A stretch of DNA of 64,000 nucleotides from Seohaeicola_A nanhaiensis (GCF_042654245.1 NZ_JBHSGI010000005.1:186001-250000), one strand, 5' to 3'. Positions 8,598 through 18,213 are shown, numbered from the stretch's first letter. Notes: generated by a model from the letters alone, not told the origin. Translations and numbers: made by a program.

Positions 8598-8645
8598 ATG
8601 ACGACCCTAATCGTAATCGTAGGATCGAAGCGCATGGGCCGGTAA
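8598..8645 (+). CDS. ilvL: ilv leader peptide
   Basis: A 15-residue open frame, MTTLIVIVGSKRMGR, ending TAA at 8643-8645. Five consecutive branched-chain residues (Leu-Ile-Val-Ile-Val) are exactly what a ribosome would sense in attenuation of branched-chain amino-acid synthesis. Its last third (8630-8638) is one arm of an antiterminator, and an intrinsic terminator follows at 8671-8698. Too short for ordinary gene callers. The function is inferred from architecture, which is very specific. Confidence 0.85.
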   Translation: MTTLIVIVGSKRMGR

Positions 8646-8698
8646 CGGAAATCCAGATTATGACCCATGCGCCTCCGACACCCTCGGGGGCTTTTTTT
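8630..8698 (+). promoter_or_regulatory. Transcription attenuator of ilvIH
   Basis: Two exclusive structures are visible. Antiterminator: GCGCATGGG (8630-8638) pairs perfectly with CCCATGCGC (8664-8672). Terminator: GCCTCCGA (8671-8678) pairs with TCGGGGGC (8684-8691, one G-U) and is followed by seven T (8692-8698). The arms compete at 8671-8672. A ribosome stalled on the LIVIV codons leaves the antiterminator free to form; a ribosome that reaches the stop covers its first arm and lets the terminator form. Confidence 0.8.
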
Positions 8699-8739
8699 AT
8701 GTTCTGCGGCCGGATCGTCCGCATGATGGAGCAAGACAG

Positions 8740-10494
<1,755 letters not shown>

Positions 10495-10496
10495 CC

Positions 10497-10544
10497 GCCA
10501 AAGTTTCCAGGAAACTTTGGCCCAATCTTTCCCGGAAAGATTGG
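10497..10544 (+). repeat. Two tandem perfect hairpins between ilvI and ilvH
   Basis: CCAAAGTTTCC (10498-10508), one base, GGAAACTTTGG (10510-10520), then CCAATCTTTCC (10522-10532), one base, GGAAAGATTGG (10534-10544). Both are perfect 11-bp stems sharing the core TTTCC-N-GGAAA. The same style recurs at 59215-59336. They may stabilise or punctuate the ilvIH mRNA. Confidence 0.85.
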
Positions 10545-10573
10545 CGCGACGAAACGGAAAGAGAGTGAATCAG

Positions 10574-11134
10574 ATGTCCCCGCTACACCTCAAAAAAGGC
10601 GCGACCAGCCATTCCGCCTATAACCTGCGCCCCGCGTTTTCCGAAACCGAGGAACGTCACACCCTGGCCGTCCTGGTCGAGAACGAACCGGGTGTGCTGG
10701 CCCGCGTCATCGGCCTCTTCTCCGGACGCGGCTACAACATCGAAAGCCTGACGGTCGCCGAGGTGGATCACACCGGCCACCTCTCGCGCATCACCATCGT
10801 CACCACCGGCACCCCGCAGGTGATCGAGCAGATCAAGGCCCAGCTCGGCCGCATCGTGGTGGTGCACGAGGTCCACGACCTCACCGTCGAGGGCCCCAGC
10901 GTCGAACGCGAACTCGCCATGCTGAAGGTGGTCGGGACCGGCGACAAGCGGGTCGAGGCGCTGCGCCTCGCCGACATCTTCCGCGCCAGCGTAGTCGACT
11001 CGACGCTCAACAGCTTCGTCTTCGAGATCACCGGCGCCCCCGACAAGATCGAGGCCTTCGCCGACCTGATGCGCCCGCTGGGGCTTACGGAAATCGCCCG
11101 CACCGGCGTCGCCGCACTGCTGCGGGGCGCCTGA
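10574..11134 (+). CDS. ilvH: Acetolactate synthase, small (regulatory) subunit
   Basis: 186 residues. N-terminal ACT domain begins LAVLVENEPGVLARVIGLFSGRGYNIESLTV, the valine-binding region for feedback inhibition; the C-terminal ALS_ss domain ends TGVAALLRGA. The start at 10574 (MSPLHLKKGATS) has a purine-rich GGAAAGAGAG just upstream. An N-terminal extension of about 25 residues before the ACT domain is typical of alphaproteobacterial IlvH. Co-transcribed with ilvI and so under the same attenuator, although two hairpins lie between. Confidence 0.95.
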   Translation: MSPLHLKKGATSHSAYNLRPAFSETEERHTLAVLVENEPGVLARVIGLFSGRGYNIESLTVAEVDHTGHLSRITIVTTGTPQVIEQIKAQLGRIVVVHEVHDLTVEGPSVERELAMLKVVGTGDKRVEALRLADIFRASVVDSTLNSFVFEITGAPDKIEAFADLMRPLGLTEIARTGVAALLRGA

Positions 11135-11139
11135 CGCCC

Positions 11140-11505
11140 TCAGCCCTGGGCCAGAACGTCGCCGACGAAGGAATCGTCATCCCTCCACCGGCGGCGTTCG
11201 GCGCCCCTCGCGCATAGCGGAATGACCTCTGCGCTTGCGCGCCGGGCACCTGCTCCCGGCGGCATAGAGGCCAATTCCAGCTGATCGGCCAGTCCTCCGA
11301 ACAATCCCTCCGCCACCAACCTCGGGTTGCTCGCAATCCGCTGATGCCGATCTGCATCAAGATCGAACTGGATCCAGTCACCGGCGTCAAGATCGACACT
11401 TTGGGCTCTGTCTTCCTGTCGGCAGAAGGCCAGTTCCCCGTGATCCTCGCACCAGATCACAGCGTTGCGGTCCTCATTGTCACTCCAGAGTACAACACCG
11501 TACAT
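11140..11505 (-). CDS. Conserved hypothetical protein
   Basis: 121 residues beginning MYGVVLWSDNEDRNAVIWCEDHGELAFC, with an acidic stretch DLDAGDWIQFDLDADRH. The N-terminal half looks like a small conserved domain seen in marine Rhodobacterales; the C-terminal third is rich in Arg and looks poorly constrained. No signal peptide or membrane helix. It converges on ilvH (5 nt apart) and diverges from the XRE regulator, whose promoter region it shares. I do not know its function. Confidence 0.6.
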   Translation of the reverse strand: MYGVVLWSDNEDRNAVIWCEDHGELAFCRQEDRAQSVDLDAGDWIQFDLDADRHQRIASNPRLVAEGLFGGLADQLELASMPPGAGARRASAEVIPLCARGAERRRWRDDDSFVGDVLAQG

Positions 11506-11613
11506 GTTACGCCCTTTCCGCCAATACCCTGACTGTGCGGCAAATCATGCCGCGCAAACACGGTTATTTGGGCGTCGGCATCTTGCATTTTGTGTCGAAG
11601 CCGATAGTTTTCT

Positions 11614-11652
11614 GGCGTCAAAGCGCTACAGGCATGACGCCAATTAGCGTCA
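11614..11652. promoter_or_regulatory. Candidate operator of the XRE regulator
   Basis: Three GCGTCA half-sites: GGCGTCA at 11614-11620, its inverse TGACGCC at 11635-11641, and GCGTCA again at 11647-11652. They lie in the AT-richer divergent region about 90 bases before the XRE start. Arrangement suggests a dimer or tetramer binding site; the binding protein is inferred. Confidence 0.4.
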
Positions 11653-11738
11653 ACAAAAAAAGTAATGTGGTGGACGCTTCGATTTCGTGAGAGAAGTCGC
11701 CAACCCAAATACAACCACAGGGCGAGGAAACTCCAACC

Positions 11739-12536
11739 ATGGGCATGCACTCTCGTTCACCGGCAGACCTCCGCAACATGTTCGGCGCAAATCTGCGCAA
11801 ACTGTCGACACGTTATCCGTCCATTTCGGAACTCTCGCGCCAGCTGGGCATCAACCGCACCCAGTTCAACCGCTACCTCTCCGGCGAAAGCTTCCCCCGC
11901 CCGGACGTTCTCGACCGCATATGCGAGTTCTTCGGCGTCGATGCCCGCATCCTCCTCGAACCGGTTGAGATGCTGACCGCCGGGGCCGACCCGCTGAGCA
12001 ACCCCTTCCTTTCCGACTTCATCGGCGCCGGGATCAAGGGCATCCCCGAGGACTACTTCCCCTCGGGATTCTACCGCTTCAGCCGCCGCAGCTTCCTTGC
12101 CGACACGCAATATGTCGTCGGGCTCATCTACATCTTCCGCGAAGGCGAAGTGACGTTCCTGCGCGGCTTCGAGGCGCGCGAGGCGATGCGGGCCCAGGGC
12201 CTGCCCGATGACGCGCACTCGCGCGAATTCCGCGGCTATGTCGCCCAGCAGGAAGACGGCGTGACTATGGTGGTGTCGCGCCGCCATTCGCTGACAAGTT
12301 CGTTCAACTTCCTGAGCCGCGTCACCTCCTTCGAGAACAACTACTGGGTCGGCTACGTCGCCCGCCCGATGCGCGAAACCGCCCACGGCACCCGCGTCGC
12401 GCGCATGGTCTACGAATACCTCGGCCGCGACGGCCGCAAGGTGATGCCCGCCGCCCGCACCACCGGATTCAAGACCGAAAAGGACCTGCTGCCGTTCCAC
12501 CTGCGGCTGTTGCAGGTCAACGACCCCTTCCGCTGA
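11739..12536 (+). CDS. XRE-family transcriptional regulator
   Basis: 265 residues. An N-terminal helix-turn-helix (about residues 15-70) reads FGANLRKLSTRYPSISELSRQLGINRTQFNRYLSG, then RPDVLDRICEFFGVDARILL. The remaining 190 residues form an effector-binding or dimerisation domain that I do not recognise (SFLADTQYVVGLIYIFREG, then RVTSFENNYWVGYVARP). ATG at 11739 is chosen; ATG at 11745 is possible. A divergent promoter region with three GCGTCA half-sites precedes it. Targets unknown. A strong 13-bp hairpin lies just after its stop. Confidence 0.88.
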   Translation: MGMHSRSPADLRNMFGANLRKLSTRYPSISELSRQLGINRTQFNRYLSGESFPRPDVLDRICEFFGVDARILLEPVEMLTAGADPLSNPFLSDFIGAGIKGIPEDYFPSGFYRFSRRSFLADTQYVVGLIYIFREGEVTFLRGFEAREAMRAQGLPDDAHSREFRGYVAQQEDGVTMVVSRRHSLTSSFNFLSRVTSFENNYWVGYVARPMRETAHGTRVARMVYEYLGRDGRKVMPAARTTGFKTEKDLLPFHLRLLQVNDPFR

Positions 12537-12542
12537 ACGCAA

Positions 12543-12573
12543 ACCGCCCGCCGCTCATCAAGCGGCGGGCGGT
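12543..12573. terminator. Bidirectional hairpin between XRE gene and dctD
   Basis: Perfect 13-bp stem ACCGCCCGCCGCT (12543-12555) / AGCGGCGGGCGGT (12561-12573), loop of 5 nt, between two convergent genes. No T run on either side. Confidence 0.6.
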
Positions 12574-12601
12574 CCCGAACGGCTCAGGTCATTTCAGCGG
12601 C

Positions 12602-13945
12602 TCAGGTGTAATCCGACCGCTGCAGTCCGTATTTCGCCATCTTCTCGTTCAGCGTCCGTCGCGGCAGGCACAGCTCGTCCATCACGCTGGCGATCGACCC
12701 CTTGTGGCGGCGCATGGTGTTGTCGATCAGCATCCGCTCGAAGGCTTCCACATATTCCTTCAGCGGCTTGCCCTCGGTGGTCATCACCGGCTGCATCTCT
12801 TCGTGATCGCTCATCAGCAGCGAGGCGATGGTGCCCGACCCCCGCCGCGATTGCAGCACCGCGCGCTCGGCGATGTTGATCAGCTGCCGAACGTTCCCCG
12901 GCCAGGGCGCCTGCAACAGCTGCGCCGCCTCCTGCGCGCTGACCTTCGGCGCGTCACAGCCGTATTCCTCGGCGAACTGCTCGCTGAGGCGGGTGAACAG
13001 CGTCAGGATGTCCTCGCCGCGCTGGCGCAGTGGCGGAACGGTGATCCGCAGCGCCGCCAGCCGATAGAACAGATCGGGCCGCAGCACGTCTTCCGACGTG
13101 CGCCCCGCCTCCTGCAGGTTCGAGATCGCAACGATCCGCGTCTCGCCCGGGGTGCCCTGCTCGTTGATCACCGACAGCAGTCGCGCCTGCAGCGTGTCGG
13201 TCAGCGCCTCGATATCCTCCAGCACCAGCGTGCCGCCGCGGGCTTCCTCAATGGCCGGCAGCTGGGTGTCCTCGGGCAGCATCGGCCCGAACAGCCGCTT
13301 GGCCAGCGCCTGCTCCTCCAGCGCGCCGCAGCTCACCAGCACGAACTTCTTGCCCGCCCGGCTGCCCACCGCATGCAGGGCATGCGCGACCAGCGTCTTG
13401 CCGGTGCCCGTCTCGCCGTCGATCAGCACATGGCCATCGGCCTGCCCCAGGTCCAGGATGTCTTCCTTCAGCCGCTGCATCACCGGGCTGGCGCCGATCA
13501 GCTTCTTCATGATCTGGCCGCCGTCCGACAGCTCGCGCCGCAGCGCCCGGTTGTCCAGCACCAGCCGCCGCGCGCCCGTGGCCCGCTTGGCCAGCCGCGA
13601 CATGTGGTCGGGGTTGAACGGTTTCTCGAGGAAATCAAACGCGCCGACGCGCATCGCCTCCACAGCCATCGGCACGTCGCCGTGGCCGGTGATCATGATG
13701 ACGGGCAGCGCGCTGTCATGCCCCATCAGCTTCTTCAGGAACTGCATCCCGTCCATACCGGGCATCCGGATGTCCGAGATCACGATGCCCGGATACTCCG
13801 GCCCCAGCACGCGCAGAGCATCCTCGGCGCTGGCGAAGGTTTCGGTGTCATATCCCGACAGGGCCAGCCATTGGCTGATCGACTGGCGCATGTCCTGCTC
13901 GTCGTCCACAATCGCAATCTTCATTGCCTGGGCCATTGGTCGCAT
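12602..13945 (-). CDS. dctD: DctD-like response regulator lacking GAFTGA
   Basis: 447 residues. Receiver domain at 9-125 with Asp58 in IVISDIRMPGMDG and Lys108 in FDFLEKPF. AAA+ domain with Walker A GETGTGKT (177-184), Walker-B-like GGTLVLEDIE and RPDLFYRLAALRITVPPLRQR. C-terminal Fis-type helix-turn-helix ends MAKYGLQRSDY. After LFG (218-220) the normal sigma-54-contacting GAFTGA segment is absent and the sequence goes straight to PMLPEDTQLPAIEEARGGTL. It therefore probably does not activate sigma-54 polymerase. It lies 10 nt after dctB. Alternative starts: 13936 and 13924. Confidence 0.9.
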   Translation of the reverse strand: MRPMAQAMKIAIVDDEQDMRQSISQWLALSGYDTETFASAEDALRVLGPEYPGIVISDIRMPGMDGMQFLKKLMGHDSALPVIMITGHGDVPMAVEAMRVGAFDFLEKPFNPDHMSRLAKRATGARRLVLDNRALRRELSDGGQIMKKLIGASPVMQRLKEDILDLGQADGHVLIDGETGTGKTLVAHALHAVGSRAGKKFVLVSCGALEEQALAKRLFGPMLPEDTQLPAIEEARGGTLVLEDIEALTDTLQARLLSVINEQGTPGETRIVAISNLQEAGRTSEDVLRPDLFYRLAALRITVPPLRQRGEDILTLFTRLSEQFAEEYGCDAPKVSAQEAAQLLQAPWPGNVRQLINIAERAVLQSRRGSGTIASLLMSDHEEMQPVMTTEGKPLKEYVEAFERMLIDNTMRRHKGSIASVMDELCLPRRTLNEKMAKYGLQRSDYT

Positions 13946-13955
13946 ACCCTCTTTT

Positions 13956-15731
13956 CTATTCGGCGGCTTCTACGCCGTCTTCCTTCACGATCGGCAGCTG
14001 CACTTCGAAAACGGCTCCACCTCGTTGTCCGTTCCGTGCCGTCAGCCGTCCGCCGTGATCCGTGACAATTCCGGATGAGATCGCCAGACCAAGTCCAACG
14101 CCGTCTCCGGGCTGCTTGGTGGTATAAAATGGCTCGAAAAGCGAATCCAAGTCCTCGATGCCGTCGCCGTTGTCGCGCACCGTCAGCGTCGCGGTGGCGC
14201 CGGCGGCCAGAATGATCTGGATTTCCGGGTCCGAGACCGACTTCGTCGCGTCCAGCGCGTTGCGCAGCAGGTTGATCATCACCTGCTCGATCCGCATCCG
14301 GTCGCCGTTCACCTTCACCGGATGATCGGGCAACACCTGCGTGATCTGCACCTGCCGCTGGCGCAGCTGCGGCTCCATCATCGACAGCGAAGAGGCCAGC
14401 GCATCGCGCATGTCAAAGGCCGCAAAGGCGTCGCCGCCCTTCCTGGCATAGGATTTTAGCTGCCGCGTGATCGCGCCCATGCGCTCGATCAGGCTGTCGA
14501 TCCGCCCGAAGGACGACAGCGCCTCTTCCGGCCGGTTGCGCCGGATCAGCAGCCGCGCGCCCGCCAGATAGGTCTTCATCGCCGCCAGCGGCTGGTTCAG
14601 CTCGTGGCTGACCGCCGCCGACATCTCGCCCAGCGCCGCCAGTTTCGAACTCTGCGCCAGCGACTGCTCGGTCACCGCCAGCGTCTCCTGCACCCGCTCC
14701 CGCTCGGCGATTTCCCGCTGCAACCGCGCGTTCAATGCGCGAAGCTCTGCCGACTCGCGCTGGAACAGCGCCATCCGCAGCGCCGTCTTGCGGCTCAAAG
14801 CATAGAAGGCCAGCGCCAGCAGGATCGCGAATCCCATGATCTCCAGCGCCAGAACCCCGTTCACCCGCTCGCGGATCGAGGCGTAGGTGGTGAAGGAGGT
14901 CATGCGCCACCCACGGAACGGAATCCGCGTCTCGGTGCGCATCACCCCCTCGCCCTGGATATAGGCATCCGCCGGAACGGCGGTCCAATCCGCCGTCGCC
15001 CGGATCGCCCGCTGGATCGCGCTCTGCGGATCCTGCCGCTTCAGCGCCACCTCCTCGGACAGCCCGCGCCAGCGCGACTCTGTGGCCAGCACGATCCGCC
15101 CCGTACTGTCGGCCACCAGCACCGCGTCCGAAATGCCCGCCCAGGCGCGCTCGAACTTCTGCAGATCGACCTCGACCACGATCACCCCCAGCGCCGCCGG
15201 CCCGGCCTCCACCCGGCGCGAGTAGATGAACCGGTAGGTGCCGTCGCCCCGCTCGATGACCGAGAACACCGTGGCGTTCGACCGCATCGCCTCGACGAAA
15301 TACGGCGCGTCGTGATGGGTCGTGCCCAGCACGTTGCTTTCCGTCGCCGCCACCGTCCGCGCCTCGGCGTCCAGCAGCATCAGCCCTGCCGCGCCGATTT
15401 CCTCAAGGAACGAGGTCAGCCGCTCGGTCGACTCGGCAAAGTTGCGCGTGTCCAGCGCCGCGATCAGCGTCGGGTCGCGCGCCAGCAGCTGCGGCACGAT
15501 GGCATTGCGGCGCAGCTCGCTCAGCAGGTTCCCGCTGTAAAGCGCCAGGCGCAGCTCGGCCCGGCTGCGCGTGGTCGCGGTGAACCGGTCGGTCAAAAGA
15601 CGGTTGGTGGTCCAGATCGTGGCCACCGCCACCGCCAGCAACAGCACCAAAGACAGCCGCACCCGCCAGCTGATCGTGTCAGTGCGGGGCAGGATCAGGG
15701 TCGACTGTAACTGGGCGCGCGATGACGGCAT
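13956..15731 (-). CDS. dctB: DctB-like sensor histidine kinase
   Basis: 591 residues. Membrane helices at about 24-42 and 294-312 enclose a periplasmic double-Cache (dCache) sensor of about 250 residues, the DctB arrangement for C4-dicarboxylates. After a coiled coil (AELRALNARLQREIAERER) comes the H box with His376 (ALGEMSAAVSHELNQPLAAM), an N box (INLLRNALDATKS) and G boxes (VRDNGDGI, GVGLGLAI). It autophosphorylates and passes phosphate to the regulator encoded directly downstream. The TRAP operon at 3.6-8.1 kb is a plausible but unproven target. Confidence 0.9.
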   Translation of the reverse strand: MPSSRAQLQSTLILPRTDTISWRVRLSLVLLLAVAVATIWTTNRLLTDRFTATTRSRAELRLALYSGNLLSELRRNAIVPQLLARDPTLIAALDTRNFAESTERLTSFLEEIGAAGLMLLDAEARTVAATESNVLGTTHHDAPYFVEAMRSNATVFSVIERGDGTYRFIYSRRVEAGPAALGVIVVEVDLQKFERAWAGISDAVLVADSTGRIVLATESRWRGLSEEVALKRQDPQSAIQRAIRATADWTAVPADAYIQGEGVMRTETRIPFRGWRMTSFTTYASIRERVNGVLALEIMGFAILLALAFYALSRKTALRMALFQRESAELRALNARLQREIAERERVQETLAVTEQSLAQSSKLAALGEMSAAVSHELNQPLAAMKTYLAGARLLIRRNRPEEALSSFGRIDSLIERMGAITRQLKSYARKGGDAFAAFDMRDALASSLSMMEPQLRQRQVQITQVLPDHPVKVNGDRMRIEQVMINLLRNALDATKSVSDPEIQIILAAGATATLTVRDNGDGIEDLDSLFEPFYTTKQPGDGVGLGLAISSGIVTDHGGRLTARNGQRGGAVFEVQLPIVKEDGVEAAE

Positions 15732-15767
15732 GAAGCGAGGTTAGAGAAACCCCGCGCCGCGCTCAAG

Positions 15768-16436
15768 TCACGCCGGAGTCAGCATCCCCACCAACGCGCG
15801 GAACATCGCCGCTCCGTCGGTGCCGCCGTGGCCAGTGTCCACCGCCCGCTCGGGGTGCGGCATCATCCCCAGCACCCGCCGGTTGGCCGACAGAACACCC
15901 GCAATGTCGCGCTGCGACCCGTTCGGGTTCTCGGTATAGGTAAAGGCGATCCGGTCCTCGCCCTTCAGCGCATCCAGCGTCGCCGCATCGGCGTAATAAT
16001 TGCCGTCATGATGCGCGATCGGAATGCCCAGCACATCCCCGGCGTTATAGCCCGAGGTGAACGTGCTGTTCGACGTCTCGACCTTCAGCCGCACCGTCTT
16101 GCAGATGTACTTCAGCCCGGCGTTGCGCAGCAGCGCGCCAGGCAGCACGCCGGTCTCGGTCAGCACCTGAAAGCCGTTGCAGACGCCGATGGCATAACCG
16201 CCCCGCTGGGTATGCTCCACCACCGCCGTGCAGATCGGCGAGCGCGAGGCGATGGCCCCGCAGCGCAGGTAATCCCCGAACGAGAAGCCACCCGGAATGC
16301 CGACGATATCCACATCCTTCGGCAGCGCGCTGTCCTTGTGCCAGACCATGGTCACATCGGCCCCGGCGGCGCGGAAGGCTTCGGCAAGATCCCGGTCGCA
16401 GTTCGAACCGGGAAAAACGATGATGGCGGCTTTCAT
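15768..16436 (-). CDS. purQ: Phosphoribosylformylglycinamidine synthase, glutaminase subunit PurQ
   Basis: 222 residues. Class I glutamine amidotransferase: nucleophile Cys86 in GVCNGFQVLTE, oxyanion region IPGGFSFGDYLRCGAI, and catalytic His/Glu in MMPHPERAVD. It supplies ammonia to PurL in purine synthesis, in a three-part PurLQS complex. The start at 16436 (MKAAIIVFPGSNCDRD) has GAGGAG just upstream. Preceded by a 39-residue ORF coupled to purS. The synthetase purL itself is not in this window. Confidence 0.95.
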   Translation of the reverse strand: MKAAIIVFPGSNCDRDLAEAFRAAGADVTMVWHKDSALPKDVDIVGIPGGFSFGDYLRCGAIASRSPICTAVVEHTQRGGYAIGVCNGFQVLTETGVLPGALLRNAGLKYICKTVRLKVETSNSTFTSGYNAGDVLGIPIAHHDGNYYADAATLDALKGEDRIAFTYTENPNGSQRDIAGVLSANRRVLGMMPHPERAVDTGHGGTDGAAMFRALVGMLTPA

Positions 16437-16446
16437 GGCTGGCTCC

Positions 16447-16566
16447 TCAGCGGGTGAAAACGGTAATGACGGCATGTCCGGATGCGGTCGGCCCTCGGCG
16501 CGCCACCGCGGCGACTATCTCGATCGACAGCAAGGCGCGGAACCCGCGAACTGCCGCCGCACACAT
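16447..16566 (-). CDS. Tiny ORF coupled between purS and purQ
   Basis: 39 residues, MCAAAVRGFRALLSIEIVAA then VARRGPTASGHAVITVFTR. Its ATG overlaps the purS stop by one base (TGATG), and its TGA lies 10 bases before the purQ ATG and next to the purQ ribosome-binding site. The middle part is moderately hydrophobic. It could be a real microprotein, or simply keep ribosomes moving from purS to purQ. Nothing else supports coding, so this is tentative. Confidence 0.35.
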   Translation of the reverse strand: MCAAAVRGFRALLSIEIVAAVARRGPTASGHAVITVFTR

Positions 16567-16796
16567 CAGGCGACCTCGACCGAATAGCTTTCGATCACCG
16601 TGTTCGCCAGCAGCCGTTCGCACATCTCGCGCACCTGTGCCTCGGTTGCGCCCTCGGCCAGATCCAGCTCGATCAGCTTGCCCTGACGCACGCCGTTGAT
16701 CCCGTCGAACCCCATCGCGCCCAGCGCATGGCGCACGGCCTCGCCCTGCGGATCCAGCACCCCGTCCTTCAGCATAACCCTGACGATTGCCCGCAT
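16566..16796 (-). CDS. purS: Phosphoribosylformylglycinamidine synthase subunit PurS
   Basis: 76 residues, MRAIVRVMLKDGVLDPQGEA at the start and IESYSVEVA at the end, the usual PurS length and fold. PurS bridges PurQ and PurL so that ammonia is channelled between the two. The start at 16796 fits the family; a longer open frame upstream (to 16835) is not supported. It is separated from purC by a strong terminator, so purS-orf-purQ probably has its own promoter. Confidence 0.93.
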   Translation of the reverse strand: MRAIVRVMLKDGVLDPQGEAVRHALGAMGFDGINGVRQGKLIELDLAEGATEAQVREMCERLLANTVIESYSVEVA

Positions 16797-16876
16797 GTCC
16801 GACCCCTTTGAATGAATGGCGATTGCTTCGCCCAAGCGGCCGTCACTGTCAACCGTGGGCCGTGCCTCACCCGCGC

Positions 16877-16917
16877 AAAAACAGACCCCGGCGGCCGCAT
16901 CGGGACGCCGGGGTCTG
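16877..16917 (-). terminator. Terminator of purC
   Basis: Perfect 12-bp stem CAGACCCCGGCG (16882-16893) / CGCCGGGGTCTG (16906-16917), followed on the minus strand by five T (A run 16877-16881). It ends purC before purS. Confidence 0.85.
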
Positions 16918-16945
16918 AAATGTCACCGCCTGCACGGGGAACGGC

Positions 16946-17707
16946 TCAGTTGATCAGCTTCGGCTTGTTCATCTGCGTCGGCTCGTTCGGCATCACGCCC
17001 AGCCGCCGCGCCACTTCCGAATAGGCATCCGTCAGGTTGCCCAGATCGCGGCGGAACACGTCCTTGTCCAGCTTCCGGCCCGAGTTGATGTCCCACAGCC
17101 GGCAGCTGTCCGGGCTGATCTCGTCGGCCACGACAAGGCGCTGGAAATCGCCGTCATAGATCCGGCCGACCTCGATCTTGAAGTCGATCAGCCGGATGCC
17201 GACGCCCAGCATCAGCCCCGACATGAAGTCATTGACCCGCAGCGCCAGGCTCAGGATATCGTCCATGTCCTGCTGGCTGGCCCAGCCGAAGGCAGCGATA
17301 TGCTCTTCGGTCACCAGCGGGTCGCCCAGCTTGTCGTCCTTGTAGCAATATTCCACGATCGGGCGCGGCAGCTGGGTGCCTTCTTCGATGCCCAGCCGCT
17401 TCGACAGCGAGCCTGCGGCAAAATTCCGCACGATGATTTCCAGCGGGATGATCTCGCAGGCGCGCACCAGCTGCTCGCGCATGTTCAGCCGCCGGATGAA
17501 GTGAGTCGGCACGCCGATCTGGTTCAGACCGGTCATGAAATACTCGGACAGACGGTTGTTCAGCACGCCCTTCCCGTCGATCACGTCCTTTTTCTGGGCG
17601 TTGAACGCGGTGGCGTCGTCCTTGAAATACTGAACGATGGTTCCCGGCTCGGGACCTTCGTAAAGAATCTTGGCCTTGCCTTCATAAATCTTCTTGCGAC
17701 GCGCCAT
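16946..17707 (-). CDS. purC: Phosphoribosylaminoimidazole-succinocarboxamide synthase
   Basis: 253 residues. Joins CAIR with aspartate using ATP (SAICAR synthase). Typical N-terminus MARRKKIYEGKAKILYEGPE, then KDDATAFNAQKKD, the ATP-site stretch EIIVRNFAAGSL and LIDFKIEVGR near the C-terminus. The start at 17707 matches the family; the frame extends upstream without homology. It is divergent from the ATPase zeta-subunit gene, with about 160 bases of shared promoter region. Confidence 0.96.
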   Translation of the reverse strand: MARRKKIYEGKAKILYEGPEPGTIVQYFKDDATAFNAQKKDVIDGKGVLNNRLSEYFMTGLNQIGVPTHFIRRLNMREQLVRACEIIPLEIIVRNFAAGSLSKRLGIEEGTQLPRPIVEYCYKDDKLGDPLVTEEHIAAFGWASQQDMDDILSLALRVNDFMSGLMLGVGIRLIDFKIEVGRIYDGDFQRLVVADEISPDSCRLWDINSGRKLDKDVFRRDLGNLTDAYSEVARRLGVMPNEPTQMNKPKLIN

Positions 17708-17868
17708 TGCCAGCCTTTCGGAAATGCGTGCCGGGCTGAGTCCCAGACGCGCGTAGCGCCATATAGTCCAAGCACAGAAGTGTCGCAAGCGCAGGACAAA
17801 CCCTTGCGCCGCGCGACCTCCACCTGCATATCAGGTCAAAAGCCGAATTCATCAAAGGGGCCTGGCCA

Positions 17869-18186
17869 ATGACCACCTTCGACAACCGCGAAAACGCATT
17901 CGAGAACAAGTTCGCCCACGACGAGGAAATGACCTTCAAGGCCGTCGCGCGCCGCAACAAGCTGCTCGGCCTCTGGGCCGCCGACCTGCTTGGCAAGTCG
18001 GGCGATGACGCCACCGACTACGCCAAATCCGTCGTGCTCGCCGATTTCGAAGAGGCGGGCCACGAGGATGTCGTGCGCAAGGTCGAGAAGGACCTCGGCG
18101 GCAAGGCCGACGCGGCCACCATCCGCGCCAAGATGGACGAGTTGCTGGTCGTCGCCAAATCGCAGCTCATGACCGAGCTGGGCTGA
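17869..18186 (+). CDS. DUF1476 protein, F1-ATPase inhibitory zeta subunit
   Basis: 105 residues beginning MTTFDNRENAFENKFAHDEE, then ARRNKLLGLWAADLLGKSG and VLADFEEAGHEDVVRKVEKDL. This closely fits the alphaproteobacterial zeta subunit described in Paracoccus denitrificans, a small helical protein whose N-terminal region blocks ATP hydrolysis by the F1 sector. The N-terminal inhibitory segment appears intact. The ATP synthase operon itself is not in the window. Downstream a strong hairpin overlaps the start of the next gene. Confidence 0.88.
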   Translation: MTTFDNRENAFENKFAHDEEMTFKAVARRNKLLGLWAADLLGKSGDDATDYAKSVVLADFEEAGHEDVVRKVEKDLGGKADAATIRAKMDELLVVAKSQLMTELG

Positions 18187-18213
18187 GGCGCGTTCGCTAA
18201 AGTTCGAGGCTTA

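Noticed and set aside
18192..18205. GTTC-N6-GTTC resembling a LexA box after the zeta-subunit gene
   Set aside because: Spacer is six bases, not seven, and the helical phase of the LexA site would be wrong; no DNA-repair gene follows.
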